This document shows positions 54,199 through 63,427 of a DNA stretch of 64,000 bases, piece after piece; position 1 is the first letter of the stretch; the number at the start of each line of letters is the position of its first letter. The position numbers and the translations under genes were made by a program. The notes beneath the pieces were generated by a model. That model was not told the origin of the DNA. It saw only the letters and a program-made list of their open reading frames with translations, and searched no databases. The DNA is taken from positions 100,051,501-100,115,500 of the forward strand of contig JAZBRS010000026.1 of NCBI GenBank assembly GCA_037176725.1, read 5' to 3'. The DNA is from Posidonia oceanica. Taxonomy: Eukaryota; Streptophyta; Magnoliopsida; Alismatales; Posidoniaceae.

Positions 54199-55992
54199 TT
54201 ACCCCGGCCTTTGCTCCAAGGAGGAAAAGATGTCCGAAGCTGGAGGAGGCGGAGGCTTCGAAGCGGTAGTGCCGGAAGAAGAGGGAAAAGCAGGAAGAGG
54301 TGGCCGATCCGGAAGTTCGGGGGCCGCGGCACCGGAAGAAGAGGGCGAAGAAGAAAGAGGTGGCCGATCCAGAGGTTCGGGGGCTGGTGTGCCTAGCAGT
54401 GGTGGCGGTGATGTTGCAGTCTGACCTTCGTGAGGTTTTGCTGGCAACTCTTTTGCAGTCTGACCTTCGTGAGGTTTTGCTGCGACAGTCTGGCCTTCAT
54501 GTGGCTTTGCTGTCAACTCCCTTGCAGTCTGACCTTCGTGAGGTTTTGCTGGCAATTCAAGTGTTTGGAATAAGCCGGAAATGTTTACGTCGGCTGTGTC
54601 CTCTTCACTTTGGAGAGTGTGTTTGGTTGATTGCACTAAAATAATATTTGCCAGGGGAGATGAATTCGGATTGAATATCCCTACGCTGGTAAGATGTCCT
54701 TGTAGATTACATTGTAATGGTCGTCTGTCGGGGAACTGGTCGAAACCGAGTCCTCCCCTTCCTTCTCTGTCACAAGCCTTCACTGGCTCCTTCATTCCCT
54801 TTCCTTCTGGGCCTAAGCCCTGGCCTTTCTTGTAGCCAATTCTTCTCATGATTTCCCACCCTACATTCATGGATGGTCCTTTGTTTTTGGAGGGTTGCCT
54901 CTTCTTGTGAAACAGCCTAGGCCTGGCCCACTTGTCCCTCAGCTCGACCATAGATACGACATTCTTGCCTTTTTTGGCCTGGGTCAGCTTTTCTCGCACA
55001 CTGAACTGGTGCGGCAGGTATATCACATTTGCCTCTGCTTCTTGGCCTGGTATGTCTCCTGCTATCTTGATGATTTTTCCATCGTGTGGGAATTTCAGGC
55101 ATTGGTGCCGAGGAGATGATACTCCTTTTAAACTGTCTAGCCATTGTCTCCCCAGGATGATCTGATATGAGACATTGACGTCTATGACGAATAGTTGGGT
55201 TAGAACCTGAGCTAGTCCTATCCCTATCTTTGTGGTCCACTTGCCGTGTGCTTTTCTCTTACTATCATCATACCCGACAATCGTCATGTCAATGGGGGTT
55301 AAGGAGGCCTCATTCACGCTCAAGGCTCGTATTGTATTCAACGAGCAAATGTTCATTGATGCACCAGTATCTATGAGCACTTCAGAAATTAAGTGATTGT
55401 TTATAGAAATGGTTACATTCAATGGAGCTTTTCTCCTCTCTATTGGTGCCAACTCGCTATCAGCAAAAGTAATGATTGGCTTTACAAAGGCTGCTGCAGC
55501 TATGATATGGAGTTCCTCCGCTGGCATGTCCAGGGCAACTTGGGCCTTCTCTAGCAGTTCTAGCAGAGCTTTTCGGTGTTCATTTGAGCTGTTTATGAGG
55601 TCATAGATCGAGATCCTGGCTTGCGTCTTTTTTAATTGCTCTAGGATGTCATATTCTGCCGACCCGGGTCCTACTTCAGGTTTGACCGGCTCTGCTTGCT
55701 CTGCTGGTGGCATGATTCGATTTGACAGCCTCCCTCCTCTGGTGATGGGTGCAGCAGCCTCATTTCCTTTAGATGCTCCCTTCTTGAGTGGCCAGGCGAA
55801 GATGGACTCCTTTCGTATAGATTTGCCAAGCTCTAGTGGCTTTGTGGTCCTAGCTCGCTGCTCTGTTGGCACTTGGAAGATTGGGGATGATGGAGTAGTA
55901 GTGCTCTGGAGTACTGAAGTGCTAAGGGCTGGCAACTGATCTGATGGTGGCCATGCAGCTCTGAAGATTGGGGAGACTGGCAGAGACAGCAA
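54199..55992 (-). pseudogene. pro: E3 second protease (PR2), G-patch and KPHEGQT repeats
   Basis: Same frame as PR1, separated from it by a TAA at 56032. Helical segment ARISIYDLINSSNEHRKAL (about residues 125-143), catalytic EVLIDTGASMNIC with D208 (codon 55371-55369), and C-terminal YQIILGRQWL. This is the counterpart of the E1 protease, which is preceded by the same helical segment. After it comes a G-patch, IGYKKGQGLGPEGKGMKEPV. Then four AKPHEGQT repeats (about 54420-54560) and a proline-rich tail with two PDRPPL units. TAA at 54199 interrupts the linker, which continues to about 54040. DTGA is intact, so PR2 is the better candidate for the active enzyme. Confidence 0.87.
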
Positions 55993-56031
55993 CTTGGGCT
56001 CCCACAGCAGTGATTTTCTCCATGGCAGACG

Positions 56032-57114
56032 TTATGACTCCTCCTCTTCCCGAAGGGTTGCAATTTGTGGCTCTGGCATCTTGAATGTGCATAGAATCCC
56101 TGGTCGGTTGGCTGGAATGCTGATGACCGCTCCTTGGTATTTGAATTTTAGCAATTGATGAACTGAAGATGCTACAACCCCGACCTCCGCTAGCCAAGAC
56201 CTCCCTAGGATGAGTGGCTCTAGGACTTCCTCCTTCATAATGATCATCGAAGTGATACTGGTCAAAGGACCGACTGTGATTTCCATGGGTATTGTCCCTA
56301 GTGCTAGCTTTTCTTTCTGATCAAACCCCGTGCACATAAATGGAGTCCTATCCAGCTCGCCCTCATTTAGCCCCAAGCTCTGGAGTGTGGAGAGAGAACT
56401 GAGGCTTCGGCTTGCTCCAATGTCGACCAACACTCCTTGCAGCACATTATCATTAATTCCTACTGTGATGACTAGTGGCAGCTCTTGCTTATGTGGGGGT
56501 GGAAGCTCTGAATCCTTGAAGACTATTCTTTCCCGTTCAAATTGCTGATTGGCTTTTTGAACTTGGCCTTCTTCTTCTATTTCTTCTTGTGGCTCCTCCA
56601 CTACTGTGGTGAGGTTGAACTGGCTAAGGAGCTCCTTCACTGTTAGTCCTTCATCTGCCTCACTGTCCCAGTCATCATCTGAGATTATTCCCCATTGTTC
56701 AGCTTGATTATCCCAGTCCTCTGCTAGTTCAACATGGTTGTCCCAATCCTTTGATGGATTAGAGAGCTGCTCGTCCTGGAATGCCATGACTTGATGCTTG
56801 GGGAGAGGGTCGCTGTAGACCTGTTGAGATGTCCCTGTTTGCTTTCTTTGTTTGGCTCTTTTGACCAGGACATCCCATTCAAACACATCTGCCTCCACCA
56901 TGTCATAGACTATGTCCCTGAAGATCCAGCAGTCATTGATGTTGTGACCATGCATTCTATGGAACGGGCAGCATTTGTTCCGATCACAATTTGGCAATTC
57001 AGGCCTAACTGGTGGGAATTTGAGCGCTTTTGCTTCTTCTAGTTCTATGAACATGTCGGCCAGCGTGACTGGTAGAGGAGGGTAATGGTCTCTTTTTCCC
57101 TTTTTGCGTGGCAT
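56032..57114 (-). pseudogene. E3 Gag C-terminus with CHHC knuckle and extra protease (PR1)
   Basis: The CHHC knuckle CPFHRMHGHNINDC is at residues 49-62 (56970-56929), followed by an acidic linker. A complete retropepsin-like domain follows: IVFKDSELPPPHKQELPLVI, then VLVDIGASRSL with D231 (codon 56424-56422), and EPLILGRSWL. The flanking sequence matches PR2 (ITFADSELAP...), so the two domains are duplicates. The catalytic triplet reads Asp-Ile-Gly where Asp-Thr-Gly is canonical, a one-base change. The ORF overlaps the end of the upstream gag frame by about 70 nt. Confidence 0.82.
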
Positions 57115-58703
57115 TGGAGGGGAACATTATGACACCCGCTCCCATTCCCAATGTTGTTGGGGGGATTTCGGTTGTTGGCCTGGCCATTTTGATTACCCCT
57201 GGTCCATTGCGGCCGGGGAGCATTCCACATTGGGCGGATTTGCTGCTGAGGAGGAGGATTATTCCATGCCTGTTGCTGCTGGAGAGGGCGGCTCCAAGCT
57301 TGTTGTTGCTGAGGAGGAGGGTGGTTCCATGTTGGCTACTGTTGAGGGGGAGGGTGGCTCCAGGCTTGCTGCTGAGGAGGAGGGTGGCTCCATGTTAGCT
57401 GCCGTGAAGCTAGTATAGCCCTTTGATCGAATGGCCTGGGTGCGGGGCTCATCTTGTTGACGACTCCGGTCACTTCCTCTACCACCTGTGCTTTCCAGCT
57501 TTTCTTTGGCTCCTCCATGAATTCATGCAAGTTTTCTTTAACGGAGGCCGCCACTTCATATAAAGCCATAACATTAGGGCAATAGGCATTCACTAGCCCC
57601 TTCTTCATTAGTCCAGTTGTGTTTGCAATGAGGTTTTGGACCACTTGTCTCTCCGGAATGGTCAGTCCTGATCTGGCTGCCATTTCCCGCCATTTGTTGG
57701 CGAATGTAACCCAGCTTTCGCCTTGCTTCATGATGTCCTTGCTTAGGTCGTGGAAGGTTGGCTTTGGATCTATCTTGTGCTGGTACTTTGTAAGGAAGCT
57801 CTCTCTGATCTTATCAAAGCTGCTGAGGTCTTCCTTGGAGAGAGTGAGAAGCCAATCCATTGGCTCTCCTTCGAGTGAGTAGAAGAACAGGTGTACCACA
57901 AGCCCCAAATCATGGAAATAGGGGGTTGACTCCATTTGGAACCGCACCAGGTGACTGAGTGGGTTGGTGGTTCCATTGAACTTGGGAGTCTTTGGGTACT
58001 TGAAACCTGGAGGTAATATAAATGGGGGGAACCGGCTCATGTCAAAGTTTGCCGAAGCCTGGGTATGCACCCCTAATGCACTGAGCATTTTTCTCATCTC
58101 ATCCAAATTTGTTATCCCGACTGATGGGGTCGGGACATGTGAATTGAAGGACGGATGGTTCTGCTGCTGATAGAGGTAGCTGTTGCAGAAATGCTGAGGT
58201 GTGACCTGCTCGTATCGCGAGGGAGATGCCTGGTGATAATGATGATTCGGCCGAGGCTGATTGCCTGCCAGGGGTGGTCGGGGATGTCTTAGATAGACTC
58301 CTTCCTTGTATTCGCCATGTGGCATGTAGTTGTGTTCCTGAATCAAGGAGTTGGCCCTTGAGTTATATGCTCCGTTGAGTGCTGTGCCCTGTCTTGGGTG
58401 GTTTGTGTCCGGCAGTGGGTTGCCATCTAGTCCCTGGTATAGATCTTCAGGGGGATGGTCCGCAACTGGCCTTCGTTGTCCTTCACCGAAGTGGGGTGCC
58501 TGCTGGAGGTTGTTTAGACATGGCCTCGTTTGGGCTGATGTCTCTTTGTTTAAGAACTGGTACATGGCTCTGTACTGGATTGAATCCGGATCTAAGACTT
58601 CTCCAGTGATTGGTTGGTAGATTATAGGCTCCTCTCCCGAGGTACTCGCAAAGTCTGATCTCTCTCTTTCTGGCTGATCAGCTTCATGGATTTGATTCAT
58701 CAT
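57045..58703 (-). pseudogene. gag: E3 gag
   Basis: It starts MMNQIHEADQPERERSDF at 58703. The first ~230 residues are polar, with H/Q/N/P-rich stretches. The capsid-like core has FPPFILPPGFKYPKTPKFNG, LGLVVHLFFYSLEGEPMDWL and FLTKYQHKIDPKPTFHDLSK. After about residue 430 it enters Q/P/W-rich repeats (WSHPPPQQQ), interrupted by TAG at 57336, and the frame runs to 57045. The CHHC knuckle lies in the next frame (57114-56032), so a frame change occurs near 57115. Whether this is decay or programmed is unresolved. Confidence 0.85.
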
Positions 58704-58760
58704 TGCTGCAGCTTGTGATAATGAGAATTGGCTTTAAGGCGTAATACGCCACAGTATACG

Positions 58761-58799
58761 GCGTATAATGTTGGACGCAAGATATCAGGCGTTCAACGT
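58761..58799. promoter_or_regulatory. palindromic motif cluster before E3 gag
   Basis: GCGTATAATGTTGGACGC (58761-58778) and GCGTTCAACGT (58789-58799), about 60-95 bp upstream of the gag ATG. Looser GTAATACGCC lies just before. Confidence 0.72.
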
Positions 58800-59141
58800 C
58801 CCTAGCTGTATTTTCTCCAACTCTTTTCCTGTCTTCTTTTTTCTTCTTAGCCTTTCACTCTCTTTTTTTGTTTTTGACTTTTCTGATTTCTTTTTTATTT
58901 TTCTTTTCGTTTTTTTTCTGCTTTTTCTCTTTTTTTTTTTCTTTTCTTCTTCTTCTTTTTTTTTGAAGGATTACAAGTGCGAAGAAAGGGAAATTACAAG
59001 AACTTTAATACAGATTCCTAAAAAAGTAAAAAAAAACTGAGTTGCCCCTAACTGATATTGTCACTGTTTTGGGTTTTTCAATGTCTTCCCTGCCAAACAA
59101 ATCACACAAAGGAGCTAAAATATGACAGCCACACAGAGAAT

Positions 59142-59202
59142 GCGTTAGACGCTTAATCGGCTGCATACAACATTATACGCAGGGATCTCAGCGGCCAACG
59201 CC
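59142..59202. promoter_or_regulatory. palindromic motif cluster in E3 leader
   Basis: GCGTTAGACGC (59142-59152), GCATACAACATTATACGC (59163-59180) and GCGGCCAACGCC (59191-59202). Confidence 0.72.
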
Positions 59203-59871
59203 CTGTTTCAGAGAACTGTACAGCAACACTTTCAAACAGCGATTTAAGATTTTAATTTTGGTTTTCGCTTTGAGATTAGTGTTTTAAACCTGCTGTAGCT
59301 CTCTGGGTTCCTTAAGGCTTAGGTATGGCTTTTTTTTTGGATTTTCTAAGGCTCCTCACAAGATGGGTGAATATGATTGGTACTACCCCCTACCTCAACT
59401 CCTGAGGATGCTAGGGGGAGCCTGAATACACTTAGGTCCCTACCCCATAGAGGTAGAGCCCAGCATACTCAGAATTGATCGGGTCGCTCACGTATGTACA
59501 CACAAAAGAAATAAACAAACCACCGAAAGGGGGAGGGAGGAATACAAGTCAAAGCTTGAGGTTCTAATTATCTCTCACTAAAAGGCCAAGGAAGAAGGAG
59601 GGCCCCTAGCAAAAGACAATGACAATACAAGTATCTTTTCTAAGCCCCTTGCAACAGAGGTGCTTGGGACCTAGATGGTTACTTATATAACCCAAGAAAT
59701 GACACAAGCAATTTAGTTCCCAATGAGGGCCATGCAAGTCATATAAGAAAGATGTGATTTTTTTTTGTTTAATTTTTTGCAAAGCACCCAAAGGAACTGA
59801 AGTTCTTCGGGCCAGTTATAACAAAGAAAACTAAAAGAAATTTTAAAACAGAAGGGTTTCTGTTCAATAGT

Positions 59872-59930
59872 CGTTAGACGCGGATATTGCAGCGTCCAAT
59901 GTTAGACGCGCCAGATCACGCGTATAACGT
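59872..59930. promoter_or_regulatory. palindromic motif cluster in E3 leader, near LTR
   Basis: CGTTAGACGC (59872-59881), GCGTCCAATGTTAGACGC (59892-59909) and GCGTATAACGT (59920-59930). Confidence 0.74.
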
Positions 59931-60168
59931 ACTAATAGTATTTTTTTCAGAAAAACAACAATTTTTACAGATCACCCCCACGCCCGAGAATCCAGAGAGA
60001 AGGGGGTGGCGATTTCAGTTATTGACACAAAGAAAACAAACAAAAAGAAAGTCACGACGCCTCAAAACACAATGAGGAATTTTGTCACTTCTCTAAAACA
60101 TACGAGAAAATAAGAAACTAAAATTAAACTAAGAATGTCAATAATGAAGGAGGAAGAAGAAAGAAAGG

Positions 60169-60180
60169 GTTACTTACCTT
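60169..60180 (-). promoter_or_regulatory. candidate 5' splice site in E3 leader
   Basis: The minus strand reads CAAG/GTAAGTAACC, about 45 nt after the LTR, an excellent donor match. No acceptor was assigned. It could define a leader intron like those reported in Ogre elements. Confidence 0.4.
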
Positions 60181-60201
60181 GCACGGGGGCACTTTTAGCC
60201 A

Positions 60202-60218
60202 TCCCACCGTGATCGCTA
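60202..60218 (-). promoter_or_regulatory. putative E3 primer binding site
   Basis: TAGCGATCACGGTGGGA, three bases after the LTR end, loosely resembles the TGGCGACTTCGCTAGGGA of E2. The first TGG is TAG here, so this is tentative. Confidence 0.45.
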
Positions 60219-61035
60219 GACTGTGGATATGGGGTTTTTGTGGAGCGAGGTGATGCAGATGATGGATGGGAGGTTTAGGGAAAGAAGAAGGCTTCTTTTT
60301 GGCTCCCTCTTTTGCTCGCTCTATCTTCTCTTTCTCGAGGTCCTCCTTCTTTATATCCGACTCTGTCACTCCACGTGTGATGGAATCGGTGTGATCGCCA
60401 CTCTCGGTTCGCTTTCGCCGGCCCTCGAGACGCCTTTGGGGAGATGTAGTGTGGTTGCGGGTTCAGCTACCTTGGGATAACGCCAGCATTGCCCAAGGGT
60501 GCCCGTGCTCGATAAGCTCTTTCTTCCTTCTTCCTCCTTGTATGACAAATGTTAGCAAAGCAAAACAAACAAGACAATATAAAAATGGATCAATATGTGT
60601 AGTAATCTATCCAGAGTTAGTAGAAATGAAAGTAAAGAAAACGTAGTAAGATACGTACCCGAGGGGTTTGATCCCCCCGGTTGCAAATGAAAGAGATGTA
60701 TGCCTAGTTAAAAGTATATGAACTTGAAATAAAAAAGCTTGATTATACTACGGAATTAAACATGCAATATCAGAAAAATAAAAAGGAAATGAATGAAATA
60801 GAGTCTCCTTTGTCTATGCACAAAGTGCAAACTGTGTTGGTATGAAGCCAATAATGACAAAAGGATCCTCAAGCTTTTCTAAGACTCTCCTTCTTTCAAA
60901 AACTCTCCTCTTTTCAATTCTTCAGGACCTCACTTCTCTAAGATTTTCAATCTCAAGAGCATGTGAGTTCCAAAAGTTTCTTAGCTTCTTTTCTCTCTCA
61001 AAATTCCGGCCATGAACACTGTGGGGGTACCCCTG

Positions 61036-61044
61036 CTTTTATAG
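61036..61044 (-). promoter_or_regulatory. TATA box of E3 5' LTR (genomic RNA promoter)
   Basis: CTATAAAAG on the minus strand, identical to the copy in the 3' LTR. It would initiate the gag-pol RNA about 30 bp downstream. Confidence 0.78.
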
Positions 61045-61107
61045 AAGCAAGGGAGGAACAAAAAAGGACACAAATGCCAAGTCAGCAGAGTTTCCTGTTT
61101 TAGAAGT

Positions 61108-61401
61108 GTTATACGCTGGAAAACCAGCATATAACTTTATAAGCGAGAGAACTCGCGTACAACGACCTTTGAGGCATAACTGCCAGGATCAAAGAAGATT
61201 CTCCAATTAAGGAGTCTTTAAGTGCGATTAAACTCGACTTTGATGGCTTTGACCGGTCAACAGGTTCCAAAGAAGGCAAAAATATGATTTCTGGATTAGG
61301 CCAAATAAGGAAAGCTTTGGCTGACTGGATTGCCACGTTGGACGTTGGAAAGCCAGCAGCCAATGTTAGCCATTGTAAAACCAGCGACCAACGTTGTATG
61401 C
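61108..61401. promoter_or_regulatory. palindromic motif cluster upstream of the E3 promoter
   Basis: GTTATACGC (61108-61116), a decayed GCATATAACTTTATAAGC, GCGTACAAC, GTTGGACGT (61337-61345) and GCGACCAACGTTGTATGC (61384-61401). These are homologous to the 3' LTR copies, with different decayed positions. Confidence 0.75.
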
Positions 61402-61629
61402 TGAGAAGCCAGCGGACAACACCCTTAATCAGCTTGACTTCAAAATTTGGTCAGGACGTGAAGAACACTCAAGTTACCAACATTTGGGGCTTAGAAAGGT
61501 ATAGCATTTTGGACTTGAGAGGAACATTTGGCTCAAGTGAGATTCAGAAATGGGTGGAGGGCCTCTAATAGCGACCTAATGCAAGAGACTATCCTAACAT
61601 GAAGGGAGTGCCAAAACGGGGTATCTACA

Positions 61630-61634
61630 CCGGG
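61630..61634. repeat. E3 target-site duplication, right copy
   Basis: CCGGG directly after the LTR terminus; one transition from CTGGG on the left. Confidence 0.75.
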
Positions 61635-62312
61635 CAATGAGCTGGAGGGGTGATGTGCTCCTGCCAATCTAGAAGATTGGCCACTAGAGGAAGGAGTTGC
61701 ATGCTGTGCAAAGTGTTGTGCAGGTACAGGAGGCCGAAGATGCGCTCCCATCGCCGGAGCTGTGAGGAGCCGGGGTGATGGAAAGGGCAGAGGTGCAGTG
61801 TAGTGAGCCTGCGGGGCTACAGAAGTTGGCATCAAAACCTCAAGGGTTGGGTGGGAAGAGCAGGCCACAGTCAGGTCAAGTGCAAGAGCCATGCTTCGCA
61901 GCCTATTAGCCTTAGCCAATAAACGCTGCGCTTGCGAGGCAGAGAACGCATCGACCGACGGGCCAGGGCACAAAGAGGTGTCCGCCAAAGGGGGCACAGA
62001 AACCAAGGAAGCAATAGGAGTGGATCCTATGCAAAGGGTAGCCGTAGAAGGCTGTATTCCCGAGACAGGAAGGCCTTGGGTTGGAACAGAGGGCGACGCT
62101 CCTAGAGCCAGAGTGGCGGTCACCGCAGCAGACTTGGTGACAAGCTCCAGGTCGGCTAGGGTCGACCCTTGATCCAGATAAAGGGGCTGGAAGGTCTCCT
62201 ACACCAGAAGTGGAGAGGAGACGGGGGATGCCAAAGCTAGGGAAGGAGAGACCGAAATCGGTACCTCTCCTGATGCCAACGAGGAAGGAGGCTCGCTAGT
62301 ATGGTGGGCCAT
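61630..62312 (-). pseudogene. gag: E2 gag, 5' part
   Basis: It starts MAHHTSEPPSSLASGEV at 62312 and is P/S/A/L-rich like the E1 N-terminus, sharing the motifs MALALDL/MALSVRP and MGAHLRPPVPAQHFAQHA/VGAHIPPLASAQHHTQHA. TAG at 62201-62199 interrupts it. It is cut at 61630 by E3; the frame resumes at 31583 with the segment matching E1 gag around 6060. Confidence 0.87.
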
Positions 62313-63408
62313 AGCAGACGGCGAGTGAAAGCAAACAGGTCTGCGACTGAAGGCAAGGACACAAGACTTAAGGAGAGCTACTGTCAGAGGCGACAGACAG
62401 CTCAGAGACAGAGAGGGACGCTCAGGATCCTAGCTGAAGGAATCCGCACCTACCTGCAAAACAAATAAATGCATTAGAGGTTGGTTGCAAAAAGAGTTAT
62501 TAGGGGTGGCATGATGCAGATGAATGCCCTAATATGCACTCTCTTACCATGCATGTCCTGAGCAGATGACCTACCAGGACGCACTCAGGGGTAATGGGAT
62601 TATGCAGACTCCAGGCCAGAGAAAAGGCTCCCGTCTTGACCCTGCCAAAGCTCAGGTATAACGGGTGGTGCATTGGTGGCCTCGACCCTGCTAGAAGCAT
62701 GGGTGGTACCCTCCAATAACACCGACGCGACCCCTGGACAAGGGAGGACAAACTGATCTACTTACACCACGCCAAAGCGTTGGGGGCAAGAGACCGAGAC
62801 TATCCATCTCAGACTATGGGTTGACTCAGATGAGAAGAATGCATGCTTTCTAAATGCTGATGCAAATGCTTTAGAGCGTTTTACTTGCATTTTATTAACC
62901 AAGGGGAAAAATTGCAAGTTTTGGCTCTAGTTGTGCTTAGATATTATTGCTTTGCTTTATTGTGGCTTTTAGATTAAGCAAAAAGGGAGCAAGCAAGTTT
63001 CTACTATCCTAGGCATGGCATATGCGAAGGGGAGAGAAACAAGAAGTCATGGCATGCAAGCAATTCACACAGCAGGGCAAAAAGCATGGGCATGGCATGT
63101 GCAAGTGTATGTGGTCATGATAGTGAAAAGAAAACACTTATAATATCAAAAAGCAAGTATGCATGGTATGTGCAGGTGCAGTGGCATTGCATTTGTGTAA
63201 AAGAAAGAATTCACCATTCAAAAGGCATGCATGGTGTGCCAAGCAAGTATTTAGACATGTGATGCAGGTAAGCAGTGCAAGCAATCATGGCATAAAGCAG
63301 GTAAATAAACAAGCAAGTAGGTAAGCAAGTAAGGCAAGCAGGAGCAAAAAGGCAAGCAAAACACAAAAGCAAGCGGCGAGAAGGCCAAGGCGAAAGCCGA
63401 AGTACTGC
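62313..63408 (-). other. E2 leader
   Basis: Non-coding; aligned in part with the E1 leader. TTTGTTTTGCAG (CAG at 62456-62454) is an acceptor-like site about 145 bp before gag. AAGCAAG-type short repeats fill 63000-63400. No ORF of interest. Confidence 0.65.
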
Positions 63409-63426
63409 TCCCTAGCGAAGTCGCCA
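63409..63426 (-). promoter_or_regulatory. E2 primer binding site
   Basis: TGGCGACTTCGCTAGGGA, one base after the LTR end, is complete compared with E1. It fits the tRNA-Arg-type PBS of Ogre/Tat elements. Confidence 0.8.
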
Positions 63427-63427
63427 C

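Larger units (their letters stand above)
58704..60221 (-). other. E3 leader between PBS and gag
   Basis: Non-coding. It holds three motif clusters (58761-58799, 59142-59202, 59872-59930), a long purine tract on the minus strand (58850-58966) and a strong donor-like GTAAGTA at 60177-60171. It contains no credible ORF. Its length, 1.5 kb, is similar to the E1 and E2 leaders. Confidence 0.65.
31584..61629 (-). mobile_element. E3: Tat-lineage element with antisense gene cassette, inserted in E2 gag
   Basis: LTRs of about 1.41 kb lie at 61629-60222 (5') and 32990-31584 (3'), both starting TGTAGATACCCC on the minus strand. Minus-strand order: PBS-like site, leader, gag, PR1, PR2 with G-patch, RT, two RNase H modules, integrase, then a long 3' region carrying plus-strand genes C, B and A and tandem repeats, then the PPT. 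Without the E4 solo LTR the element is about 24 kb. E1 gag, uninterrupted at the homologous point, acts as an empty-site reference. Confidence 0.92.
60222..61629 (-). repeat. E3 5' LTR (1408 bp)
   Basis: Pairs with 31584-32990; ends TGTAGATACC (61629) and ATATCCACA (60222). The two copies differ at scattered sites, several of them CG to CA/TG. Confidence 0.95.

Noticed and set aside
57045..57130. Programmed -1 frameshift between E3 gag and PR1
   Set aside because: Frames overlap by about 70 nt and the site is A-rich, but no canonical slippery heptamer is in the right phase, and the return shift before pol suggests ordinary indels.
58850..58966. Polypyrimidine tract as an additional PPT on the minus strand
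   Set aside because: It lies between LTR and gag, is low complexity with many T runs, and no LTR boundary adjoins it.
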